NCBI GenBank assembly: GCA_021780225.1 | Contig: JAJXZF010000023.1 | Coordinates: 16,681-80,680, forward strand | Length of the DNA: 64,000 nt | Reading direction: 5' to 3' | From: Deltaproteobacteria bacterium | GTDB lineage: Bacteria > Desulfobacterota > Binatia > Binatales > Binataceae | Part shown: positions 17,709 through 25,429 of the stretch, piece by piece | Position numbering within the stretch: the first letter of the stretch is position 1 | Layout: the number at the start of each line of letters is the position of its first letter | Notes under the pieces: model-generated | Told to the model about the DNA's origin: nothing | Databases searched by the model: none | Seen by the model: the letters and a program-made list of their open reading frames with translations, nothing else | Position numbers and translations under genes: made by a program

Positions 17709-18908
17709 ATGGAAAAAGCTTTGGCCGGAGTGAAGGTGCTGGACCTGACGCAGTTCGAGGCCGGCACGTCATGCACCGAGATGCTGGCGTGGCTCGGAGC
17801 GAACGTGATCAAAGTCGAACCGCCGAAGATGGGCGAACAGGGACGCTGGATGCTGACCGAGAAGCCCGGCGTCGATTCCCACTACTTCATGCTGCTGAAC
17901 GCGAACAAGCGCAGCGTGACGCTCAACCTCAAATCGGAGCGCGGCAAGGAAATTTTCCGCGAACTGGTGAAGAAGGTCGATATCCTGACGGAAAACTATT
18001 CGCTCGGCGTGCTCGAAGGTCTGGGGCTCGGCTACGAGCGCCTGCGCGAGATAAATCCGCGCCTGATTTACCTGACGATCAAGGGATTTGGCGCGCACGG
18101 CCCGTACAGCAAATACAAAAGCTTCGACATGATCGCGCAGGCCACGGGCGGCGCGATGTCGATTACCGGATTTCCGGGGTCGCCGCCGCTCAAGCCGGGC
18201 CCGACGATCGGCGACACCGGCACCGGAATCCACGCGGCCTGCGGGGTGCTGGCGGCTTATATCCAGCGCGAGCGCACCGGCAAGGGCCAGCAAGTGGAAG
18301 TCGCGATGCAAGAGGCGGTTTTCAATTTCGTGCGCGTGCCGATGATGGGCACTTATATCACGCACGAGCCGACGCCGCGCGCCGGCAATCGCCTCGCGGC
18401 GGGCGCGATCGGAGACATCTACAAATGCGCGCCCGGTGGACCGAACGACTACGCTTACATGATATGTACGACGCCCGACATGTTCGAGGCGCTGTGCAAG
18501 ACGATCGGCCGTCCGGAGGTGTTCGAGGACCCGCGCTTCCGCGATCGCCGCGAGCGGGCGAAATATATCGAGGAGTTGTCGCGGATCATCGAAGACTGGA
18601 CGTCGCGGCGCACCAAGCACGAAGTGATGCGGCTGATGGGCGAAGCGGGCGTGCCGTGCGGCGCCGTGCTCGACAGCGTCGAATTGCTCAACGATCCGCA
18701 TATGCGCGAGCGCGGCATGGTGGTGACGGTGGACCATCCGGCGCGGGGCGCATTCACGATGCCGGGCTGTCCGGTGCGGCTGGAGGATTCGCCCGTCGAG
18801 GTCAAGGCCGCGCCGCTGCTTGGCCAACACAATAACGAGGTCTATGGCGAACTTCTCGGCTATTCCGAGGCCGACTTGGCGGCGTTCAAGGAGCAGGGTA
18901 TCCTGTAA
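17709..18908 (+). CDS. CaiB/BaiF-type class III CoA transferase
   Basis: A 399-residue class III CoA transferase. The start domain has VLDLTQFEAGTSCTEMLAWLGA and VIKVEPP; the catalytic Asp is in IGDTGTGIH at residue 169, the same number as in formyl-CoA transferase; GKGQQVEVAMQEAV follows. The enzyme should move CoA between carboxylic acids through aspartyl-CoA anhydride chemistry. The acceptor and donor acids cannot be deduced. ATG 17709 follows a GGAG element. It is divergent from the ATPase/recO operon and runs towards the DUF2946-like gene. Confidence 0.93.
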   Translation: MEKALAGVKVLDLTQFEAGTSCTEMLAWLGANVIKVEPPKMGEQGRWMLTEKPGVDSHYFMLLNANKRSVTLNLKSERGKEIFRELVKKVDILTENYSLGVLEGLGLGYERLREINPRLIYLTIKGFGAHGPYSKYKSFDMIAQATGGAMSITGFPGSPPLKPGPTIGDTGTGIHAACGVLAAYIQRERTGKGQQVEVAMQEAVFNFVRVPMMGTYITHEPTPRAGNRLAAGAIGDIYKCAPGGPNDYAYMICTTPDMFEALCKTIGRPEVFEDPRFRDRRERAKYIEELSRIIEDWTSRRTKHEVMRLMGEAGVPCGAVLDSVELLNDPHMRERGMVVTVDHPARGAFTMPGCPVRLEDSPVEVKAAPLLGQHNNEVYGELLGYSEADLAAFKEQGIL

Positions 18909-18984
18909 CGCAACCGGGCGCCGTTCGACGCGGAGTATGCGGACGGCGCCCGCCGCGAATCCCGTGACCAGCGCCAGACCATCC

Positions 18985-19308
18985 ATGGAATGCGCCAAAC
19001 GGCGGCGAAGGGCGTGCGTGCTGCTGATGGCGTTCGCGCTGGCGTTCGCGCAGATGGTGGCGGCGGGGCATTTCCATCGCGGCGATTCGACCAGGCGCGT
19101 CAGCGCTCCGGCGCAGGTCGCCCTGGACTCGTCGGCGTGTCCGCTATGCGCTTTCGCGTGCCATTCGCAGGTCAAACCGGCCGTCGCGCCCACGATAGAT
19201 CGTTCCGTTTTGACGGCCCGGCTGACGACGGCCGTAACGATTCAGCGCGTATTCGGCGCGCCGTTTTCCGCATGGCGTACCCGCGCCCCTCCCGCAATCC
19301 TTCTCTAA
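18985..19308 (+). CDS. DUF2946-like small exported protein
   Basis: A 107-residue protein with an Arg-rich start, one hydrophobic signal segment (VLLMAFALAFAQMVAAGHFH) and a short exported part. The cysteine motif CPLCAFACHS and the C-terminal RAPPAILL ending match DUF2946-type proteins, which often sit beside TonB-dependent receptors, sometimes copper-linked ones. ATG 18985 puts the signal peptide at a normal position; ATG 18937 in the same frame is possible. It lies upstream of the receptor on the same strand with ~255 nt between them. Role unknown; periplasmic metal or redox sensing is a guess from the cysteines. Confidence 0.6.
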   Translation: MECAKRRRRACVLLMAFALAFAQMVAAGHFHRGDSTRRVSAPAQVALDSSACPLCAFACHSQVKPAVAPTIDRSVLTARLTTAVTIQRVFGAPFSAWRTRAPPAILL

Positions 19309-19338
19309 TCGCCGTTCGATAACATTTTAATTTTCCCA

Positions 19339-19368
19339 TCCCGCACGCGGTCGCAGCCGCGTGCGGGA
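19339..19368 (+). promoter_or_regulatory. 12-bp-stem hairpin in the leader of the TonB-dependent receptor
   Basis: TCCCGCACGCGG pairs perfectly with CCGCGTGCGGGA across a 6-nt loop. It lies 30 nt after the DUF2946-like stop and ~195 nt before the receptor ATG. No T tract follows on either strand, so it is not a standard intrinsic terminator. It could stabilise or attenuate the message between the two genes, or be a protein-binding inverted repeat. I see no cobalamin-riboswitch B12-box in this leader. Confidence 0.45.
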
Positions 19369-19564
19369 TAGCGCGTCGCCGAATTGGTTCCGCGGCGATC
19401 GCGGCTGGCAAAGGCGGCGTCTCATCCGGATGTTCGCGGAGATGACCGTATCGATCTCGACGGACCCGTCGAGCGGCCAAACGGGAAGCGTCCGAAGGCG
19501 TGCAGGCATTCGCACGCGGAATCTGATTCACATGCGGCGTCGATTCGGGACGAGCGGTTCGTGA
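19361..19564 (+). CDS. possible 67-residue leader ORF upstream of the receptor
   Basis: An Arg-rich frame starting inside the leader hairpin and ending in a TGA that overlaps the receptor ATG as TGATG. It shows no recognisable domain, signal peptide or good ribosome-binding site. The overlap could couple receptor translation to this frame, but in GC-rich DNA such a frame may occur by chance. Kept only as a candidate. Confidence 0.2.
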   Translation: MRDSASPNWFRGDRGWQRRRLIRMFAEMTVSISTDPSSGQTGSVRRRAGIRTRNLIHMRRRFGTSGS

Positions 19565-21963
19565 TGCGGAGAAGGAAGAAATTCCAGTTGCTTTTAGTAT
19601 TGCCGGCGTTGGCGATCGCGATGCGCGCCGGATGCGCGTATGCGGGCGGAGCCGCGGCCGCACGGTCCGCCGCGCGGAAGCTTCATGGCGCGGTCAAGGA
19701 CGCCCTGAACCGGCCCGTGCCCGGAGTCGAGCTGTCGCTCGAAAACAGCAACGGGCAGGTAGTAAAACGCGCGGCCACTGACGCCAAAGGAATTTTCGAG
19801 ATAACCGAGCCTCCGCCCGGACTATATCTGTTGATCGCCAAAAGCCCGAAATTTTCGGTCGCGAGCAAACTCGTTGCGATCGCGCCCAACGGGAAAATCG
19901 CGCCAATCACGCTCACCATGAAATCGACCGGCCCGCTTACGGTGGCGGTTTCGGCGCATCGGTTTAGAGCAACGCCAAACCGGCTCTCCGCGTCCGGCAA
20001 CAGCGCCTACACGATGACCAGCAGGAATATTGCGGCGCTGCCCGCGGGCGCCAACACCTCCATCAGCAACGTGCTGACACAAATGCCCGGCGTGACGCAG
20101 GACGAAAACGGCCAGGTTCACGTGCGGGGCGCGCATGCGGATCTGCAATGGCGCGTGAACGGAGTGATGCTTCCGCTCGACAGTTTCAGCGGATTCGGCC
20201 AGGTGCTTTCGTCGTATTCGGTCCGCAACTTCAGCCTCGTGGACGGCGCGCTGCCCGCCGAATACGGCTACCGCGACGCCGGCATTCTGGATCTTCAAAC
20301 CAAAGACGGTTGCGTCAATCCGGGCGGACATCTCGAATTTTACGGCGGACAGCGCGAAACCGTTCAGCCGAGCTTCGAGTATGGCGGCTGCAAGGGAAAT
20401 TTCAGCTTTTACACCACCGGCTTCTATCTCCACGACAACATCGGCCTGAGTTCCGCGACGCCGGGGGCGACGCCGATCCACGACCTGACCGACCAGGGCC
20501 AGTGGTTCGGCTATTTCTCATATTTTCTCAATCCAACGACGCGGCTCTCCTTCACTTCCGGCGTATCGGTCGCCGACAACCAGTTCCCGACCTATCCGGG
20601 CCAAATTCCGCTGTACAAGCTCGCCGGCGCGAATCCGCTCGCCTATCCCTCGGCGAATCTGAACGAAAATCTGTCGCAACGATATTACTTCGGAATTCTC
20701 GCACTGCAGGGCGCCGTCGGCGCTGATTTCAACTATCAGATCGCATACACCGCGAAGTACAACACGGTTCAATTCAATCCGGATCCGATCGGCGATCTGA
20801 TTTATCAGGGCGTCGCCTCGCGGGTCTTCCACAGCGAATTCGCGAATTCGCTGCAAGGCGATGCGACCTATCATCTCGGGAAATCGCACACGATAGGCGC
20901 CGGCTTCTACGCGGGCGAATACGGCGAAACGATCGACGACACGTCGCTGACGTTTCCCGCGGCTCCCGACGGCAAGCAAACCAGCGATTCTCCGATCTCA
21001 GTCATCGACAACACGAACGGCGTCGCCTGGCTCGCCGGATTTTATCTGCAGGACCACTGGCGTCTGACGGAAAAGCTGAGCCTCAATTACGGCGCGCGCT
21101 GGGATCAGATGGCCGGTTTCATCGGCTCGGCGAATCAGCTCAGTCCTCGCGCGAATCTGGTTTACAACCCGATCAAGCGCTTGACGCTGCATGCCGGCGT
21201 GTCGCGGTATTTTCAAACCCCTTCGTTTTATTCGATTTCGCCGCGCAGCTTCAGCGTCTTCAAAGGCACCACCGCGGCCGTGCCGCCCGGCAATCCGACG
21301 CCGAACCCCGAACGAGACTGGTATTTCGACGCCGGCGCAAGAATCACGGATCTGCTACCCGGTCTCACCCTAGGCGAAGACGCTTATTACGAATACGCCC
21401 ATCAGGTTCTCGATTTCGGGCAGTTTGGCTTCGTGCCGATCTTCGCGCCGTTCAACTACCGCACCGGGCGAATCTACGGCGCGGAGACGACCGCGGCCTA
21501 TCAATTGATGAAATCGCTCTCGTTCGGCGCGAATTTTTCCTACTCCGTCGCTCAGGGCAGGGACGTTACGACGGGACAATTCAACTTCACGCCGGCGGAA
21601 CTGGCATACGCCGCGGGTCATTACCTCTATCTTGACCATCAACAATTTTTCACCGTTTCAAGTTGGGCCGCCTACGATTGGCGGCAATGGACGTTCAGCG
21701 CAAGCTGCGATTACGGCAGCGGATTGCGGGCCGGATTCGCCAATACGCTTGAAGTTCCGGCGAATTGGCAACTCGACCTCGGCGCCGGGCGCAGCTTCGA
21801 CGTCACGCGGCTGGGCCGGGTGACCTCGCGGGTCACCCTGATTAACGCGTTCGATCGCACCAACATTATGCGCGAAGGCACAGGCATAGGCGTTTTTGTT
21901 CCCGCATACGGCCCCCGGCGCGCGGTGTACGGATCGGTTTCGGTTCCATTGCCGGCTCTTTAG
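19564..21963 (+). CDS. TonB-dependent outer-membrane receptor with carboxypeptidase-regulatory-like N-domain
   Basis: About 799 residues. A signal peptide (RKKFQLLLVLPALAIAMRAGCAYA) is followed by a carboxypeptidase-regulatory-like beta sandwich (HGAVKDALNRPVPGVELSL ... GIFEITEPPPG). A TonB-box-like LTVAVSA lies near residues 125-131. The plug domain has ISNVLTQMPGVTQDENGQ, VHVRGAHADLQWRVNGV and LDLQTKDG. The rest alternates amphipathic strands and ends GSVSVPLPAL, a barrel-type terminus. It imports a scarce ligand across the outer membrane. It is followed directly by exbB, exbD, tonB, tldD and tldE. The ligand is unknown; the neighbouring peptidases hint at a peptide-like compound. ATG 19564 is chosen for its signal peptide. 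Confidence 0.92.
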   Translation: MRRRKKFQLLLVLPALAIAMRAGCAYAGGAAAARSAARKLHGAVKDALNRPVPGVELSLENSNGQVVKRAATDAKGIFEITEPPPGLYLLIAKSPKFSVASKLVAIAPNGKIAPITLTMKSTGPLTVAVSAHRFRATPNRLSASGNSAYTMTSRNIAALPAGANTSISNVLTQMPGVTQDENGQVHVRGAHADLQWRVNGVMLPLDSFSGFGQVLSSYSVRNFSLVDGALPAEYGYRDAGILDLQTKDGCVNPGGHLEFYGGQRETVQPSFEYGGCKGNFSFYTTGFYLHDNIGLSSATPGATPIHDLTDQGQWFGYFSYFLNPTTRLSFTSGVSVADNQFPTYPGQIPLYKLAGANPLAYPSANLNENLSQRYYFGILALQGAVGADFNYQIAYTAKYNTVQFNPDPIGDLIYQGVASRVFHSEFANSLQGDATYHLGKSHTIGAGFYAGEYGETIDDTSLTFPAAPDGKQTSDSPISVIDNTNGVAWLAGFYLQDHWRLTEKLSLNYGARWDQMAGFIGSANQLSPRANLVYNPIKRLTLHAGVSRYFQTPSFYSISPRSFSVFKGTTAAVPPGNPTPNPERDWYFDAGARITDLLPGLTLGEDAYYEYAHQVLDFGQFGFVPIFAPFNYRTGRIYGAETTAAYQLMKSLSFGANFSYSVAQGRDVTTGQFNFTPAELAYAAGHYLYLDHQQFFTVSSWAAYDWRQWTFSASCDYGSGLRAGFANTLEVPANWQLDLGAGRSFDVTRLGRVTSRVTLINAFDRTNIMREGTGIGVFVPAYGPRRAVYGSVSVPLPAL

Positions 21964-22017
21964 CTTCGCGAGGGCGGCGCACCCGGCCTTTGAGAAATTT
22001 ATACGAGGCGAAAACAA

Positions 22018-22701
22018 ATGAACGAATTGAAAGGCGCGTGGGAGGCGATCACATACGGCGGGCCGATGGTTTATCCGCTGCTGGCGCTCGGCGTGATCGC
22101 GCTCGCCATCATCATCGACCGCGCCGTCGCTTACGGGCGCTGCCTGCGCTTGCCGGGCGACCTGCTGGCGCTGGTCGAAACCTACGGTTTCGACTGGATG
22201 GAGCTGGAACAGCGGCTGGACGCGATCGGTCCGCACAACGCCTACGCCCGTTTCTTCAAAACCATCGCCGACAACCGCACGAAGCCGGTTTGGTGGGTAG
22301 AATCGCGCGCGGGCGACGAAGCGGGCGCGATCGAGAAGACGCTGAATCGCGGCCTCTGGATCCTCGAAACCGTCGTCACCGCCGCTCCGCTGCTCGGATT
22401 GCTGGGCACGATTACCGGCATGATGCAGGCGTTCAAGATTATCGGCACGTCAACGCTCGTGGCGCCGACGCAGGTGACTTCGGGCGTCGCACAGGCGCTG
22501 ATCGCGACGGCCCTCGGCCTTCTGATCGCCATCCTCGCGCTGTTCGGTTTCAATTTTTTCGCACGCACCCAGGCGCAGGCGCTGGATCGAATGGAGCGTT
22601 TGGGTTCGCGCCTTACCGATCATATCCGGCTCGATCAGGAAAATAGCGATTCCGAAAGCGCCCCGGCGCCACTGGCGTTGGCGCGGGAAGCCGCGCGATG
22701 A
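22018..22701 (+). CDS. exbB: ExbB/TolQ/MotA-family proton channel subunit
   Basis: A 227-residue inner-membrane protein with three hydrophobic segments: VYPLLALGVIALAIIIDRA near residue 20, ETVVTAAPLLGLLGTITGMM near 115-135 and ALIATALGLLIAILALFGF near 160-180. The TAAPLLGLLGTITGM segment is the MotA/TolQ/ExbB hallmark lining the proton path. With ExbD it energises TonB. A GAGG ribosome-binding site precedes the ATG by ~9 nt. Its last 4 nt overlap the exbD start (ATGA), indicating translational coupling. It lies 54 nt after the receptor stop. Confidence 0.93.
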   Translation: MNELKGAWEAITYGGPMVYPLLALGVIALAIIIDRAVAYGRCLRLPGDLLALVETYGFDWMELEQRLDAIGPHNAYARFFKTIADNRTKPVWWVESRAGDEAGAIEKTLNRGLWILETVVTAAPLLGLLGTITGMMQAFKIIGTSTLVAPTQVTSGVAQALIATALGLLIAILALFGFNFFARTQAQALDRMERLGSRLTDHIRLDQENSDSESAPAPLALAREAAR

Positions 22702-23099
22702 AGCTCAAACGATCGCGGGCCGCGCGGCGCGGGCGAATCGAGATTATTCCCATGATCGACGTGATGTTCTTTCTGCTCGCGACGTTCATGCTCGCGTCGC
22801 TCTCGATGCAGACGCTGAATTCGCTCAAAGTGAATCTGCCGGAGGGCGCCGACGCTCCGATGAGCCACAAAGAGCCAGTCACGCTCACGGTGACGCGGGA
22901 CGGTAAAATCCTCATCGACAAGACCCCCGTCACGCTTGAAACGCTGGCCGCCGCGCTGGCGCCGCGGCTCGTCGCGGGCGACCATGGCGTCGTCGTGAAC
23001 GCCGACGGCGCCGCGCCGGAGGGAGTGGTGGTGCGCGCGATGCTGCGGGCGCGCGCGGCGGGGGTCGAGCACTTCACCATCGCGGTCAGGCGCGAATGA
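22698..23099 (+). CDS. exbD: ExbD/TolR-family biopolymer transport protein
   Basis: A 133-residue protein with a short cytosolic Arg-rich N-terminus, one transmembrane helix carrying the essential Asp in IPMIDVMFFLLATFM (residues ~17-31), and a periplasmic ExbD domain with VTLTVTRDGKILID. The membrane Asp is the proton-carrying residue of the ExbB/ExbD motor. It overlaps exbB and tonB by 4 nt on each side, giving a fixed stoichiometric block. Length is normal for the family. Confidence 0.93.
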   Translation: MKLKRSRAARRGRIEIIPMIDVMFFLLATFMLASLSMQTLNSLKVNLPEGADAPMSHKEPVTLTVTRDGKILIDKTPVTLETLAAALAPRLVAGDHGVVVNADGAAPEGVVVRAMLRARAAGVEHFTIAVRRE

Positions 23100-23818
23100 C
23101 GAGTTTGACGAAAACTTCCGCCGGGCCGGAACTCGACGATCAACGGTGGCGGCTGCTCTGGATTGTGCCGCTGTCGCTCGCGCTTTGGTTCGCAATCCTT
23201 GAAGGTTTCGCGCGCGTGCTCGAACAAACTACTCCGCCGCCGACTGAATCGACGCCGGTAGAGGCGCAAATCGTCGAGCTTCCGCCGCAGGCGAACCCGT
23301 CCGGCGCGACCGCTCATCCGGCTGCCGCCGCGCCGCCGCGTCCGCTAGAAAAGCCCAAGCCCGTCGTTCGTCATCATCCGATGCCGCGGCATCACGAGGC
23401 GGTTCGTCCGCCATCGCCCTCCGGAACGGCCAAGCCGGCCGAGCGTCCTCATGAAGCGTCGCCGCCTGCGAGTCCAGCGACCGCGGGCGGACCGCCAACC
23501 TCGCATGGTTCCGCGGCTCCGGCCGGGAGCGGAGTGAAATTCGGCGGCGGCGTATCCGGCGCGCGCGCCGTCTATGCGCCGACGCCGGCCATCCCCGACG
23601 ACCTCCGCGACCAGCCGATCGACACCGTCGCGATCGCGCATTTTCTGGTCAGGGCCGACGGAACCGATGTCGTGCTACTCTCGCAACCAACCTCGCTTCC
23701 CGAGTTGAACCGGGTGTTGATTGACACGCTCAAACAATGGCGATTCTTCCCCGCAGTGCGCAATGGCGTTGCGATCGACTCCGAATTTGACGTACGCATT
23801 CCCATAACCGTCCAATGA
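23096..23818 (+). CDS. tonB: TonB-family energy transducer
   Basis: A 240-residue TonB-like protein. The inner-membrane anchor is LLWIVPLSLALWFAILEGF (residues ~17-35). Residues ~60-145 are Pro/His/Ala-rich with KPKPVVRHHPMPRHH, the extended periplasmic spacer with histidine clusters. The C-terminal domain (IAHFLVRADGTDVVLL ... LKQWRFFPAVRNGVAID) is canonical TonB and contacts receptor TonB boxes. Its stop overlaps the tldD ATG by 4 nt, an unusual junction. It presumably serves the receptor encoded upstream. Confidence 0.92.
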   Translation: MTSLTKTSAGPELDDQRWRLLWIVPLSLALWFAILEGFARVLEQTTPPPTESTPVEAQIVELPPQANPSGATAHPAAAAPPRPLEKPKPVVRHHPMPRHHEAVRPPSPSGTAKPAERPHEASPPASPATAGGPPTSHGSAAPAGSGVKFGGGVSGARAVYAPTPAIPDDLRDQPIDTVAIAHFLVRADGTDVVLLSQPTSLPELNRVLIDTLKQWRFFPAVRNGVAIDSEFDVRIPITVQ

Positions 23819-25422
23819 GCGCAACCAGACCTCGAAGAAGCCGGGCTTCCGATGGCGTTTTCGGCGCGGTCGAGTTCCTGCGCGAAGCCGCCGAGCCGAT
23901 GCTGCGCCGCTTCGTGCGGAGCCATCGCGGCGCCACGTATGCGGAGATGCGGTTCGAAGCTTCGTTCACTCGAACCGCGTCCGCGGTCGACGGCGAAGCG
24001 CGCGATGCGTTCGAGAGCGGAAATGCGGCGCTGGGCGTTCGCGTGCGATACGCCATGGCTGACGGCGCCGCGGGCGAAGGCTTCACGGGCGTCGAGGTTG
24101 GAAGAATCGCGCTCAACCGCACGAAGCTTTCCGCGGCGATCGATAGCGCGCTCGCCGGCGCTTTCGAGCGCGCGCGCTGCAACGCGCGCGAAATGGCCGC
24201 GCTCGCGCGATCCGTTCCCGCGGCGGTAATTAAATCGATGGCGCTGTTCGGAGAGGTCGCGCCTTCGACCGAACGCGCCGAAATTTCCGCAACCTGCCGG
24301 CGCGATCCGCGCACCCTCAACCCGTCGGAACTGGGCCGCGTCTGCCGCGAGGCGTCGGCGGAAATCGCCGCGCTCGGCTCCGAAATCACGTACAACGCGG
24401 TTGCCGCGCTCAGCGAATTGCGCCATGAGATTTTTATCAACACGGCCGGCGCGAATATTTCGCAAGCCTTCGCGTTCTCGCAGGGCGATTGCTACGTCGT
24501 CGCCGCGGCCGACGGCGGTTATCAGGAAAGCTACGACACGATTGGCCAGCAGCGCGGCTTCGAGTGTCTTGCCGACGATTGGCGCGACGAATTGACGCCC
24601 AATCCGAGCCTTCATCGCTTCGCCGTCGAACTCGGCCGCGAAACGCGCGAGGTCGCCGCGGCGCCTGCTTTAAAGCCGCCCGACCGCGAGGTCGTGGTCG
24701 TCACCGACCCGCACTTCAACGCGCTGATCGCCCACGAAATCATCGGCCATCCGTGCGAAGCCGACCGCGCGCTGAAGATGGAGGCCGCCTACGCGGGACG
24801 GAGCTGGTTCCTCGGCTCATTGGAACACAACGAAATCGGCCGGCCGGTCGGTTCGCCCCTCCTCTGGACCTGCTCCGACCCGACCCTCAACGGCTACGGG
24901 CACTATCTATTCGATCATGAAGGCACGCCCGGCCGCCGCGTCACGCATATCGAAGGAGGAGTGTTTCGGGGCTTTCTGAATTCGCGCGCCACCGCCGCGA
25001 TTCTCGGCGTCGAGCCGAACGGCTCGGCGCGCGCGAGCGAGGCCTGGCACGCGCCGCTGATCCGGATGTCCAACACCTTCTTCATGCCGGGCGAGAGCGA
25101 TCCGCGGAAAATTATTTCGGAGGTCGAACACGGCTACTACGTGTGCGGCCATCTGGTCCCGTCGATTGCGGAGTCGCGGGAAAATTTCCGCATCTCGGCG
25201 CGCCGCGTTTTCGAAATCGAACACGGACGGATCGGCAGGCTGTTTCGTTCCGGATCGGTTATCGCCGATTCGAAGAGTTTTTTCCGTCAGATCGACGCGG
25301 TCGGGAACGATTTGCGCCTGGTCGCGATACCAAACTGCGGCAAGGGCCAGCCGATGCAGGTGAAGCGGATGTCGAACGGCGGGCCGACGCTGCGCTCGCG
25401 CGCGCGGCTCGGAGGCGGATGA
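23815..25422 (+). CDS. tldD: TldD-type metalloprotease subunit
   Basis: A 535-residue member of the TldD/PmbA family. The metal-binding HExxxH motif is HEIIGHPCEADRAL starting at residue 307, the variant seen in archaeal and many non-enterobacterial TldD proteins; the downstream Cys ligand lies in AIPNCGKGQPMQ near the C-terminus. TldD with TldE forms a heterodimeric protease that trims unfolded or ribosomally made peptides (microcin B17 leader, CcdA antitoxin in E. coli). Overlap with tonB by 4 nt and a 7-nt gap to tldE place it in the TonB-system operon. No signal peptide is visible, so it should be cytosolic. Confidence 0.92.
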   Translation: MSATRPRRSRASDGVFGAVEFLREAAEPMLRRFVRSHRGATYAEMRFEASFTRTASAVDGEARDAFESGNAALGVRVRYAMADGAAGEGFTGVEVGRIALNRTKLSAAIDSALAGAFERARCNAREMAALARSVPAAVIKSMALFGEVAPSTERAEISATCRRDPRTLNPSELGRVCREASAEIAALGSEITYNAVAALSELRHEIFINTAGANISQAFAFSQGDCYVVAAADGGYQESYDTIGQQRGFECLADDWRDELTPNPSLHRFAVELGRETREVAAAPALKPPDREVVVVTDPHFNALIAHEIIGHPCEADRALKMEAAYAGRSWFLGSLEHNEIGRPVGSPLLWTCSDPTLNGYGHYLFDHEGTPGRRVTHIEGGVFRGFLNSRATAAILGVEPNGSARASEAWHAPLIRMSNTFFMPGESDPRKIISEVEHGYYVCGHLVPSIAESRENFRISARRVFEIEHGRIGRLFRSGSVIADSKSFFRQIDAVGNDLRLVAIPNCGKGQPMQVKRMSNGGPTLRSRARLGGG

Positions 25423-25429
25423 TCGAACG

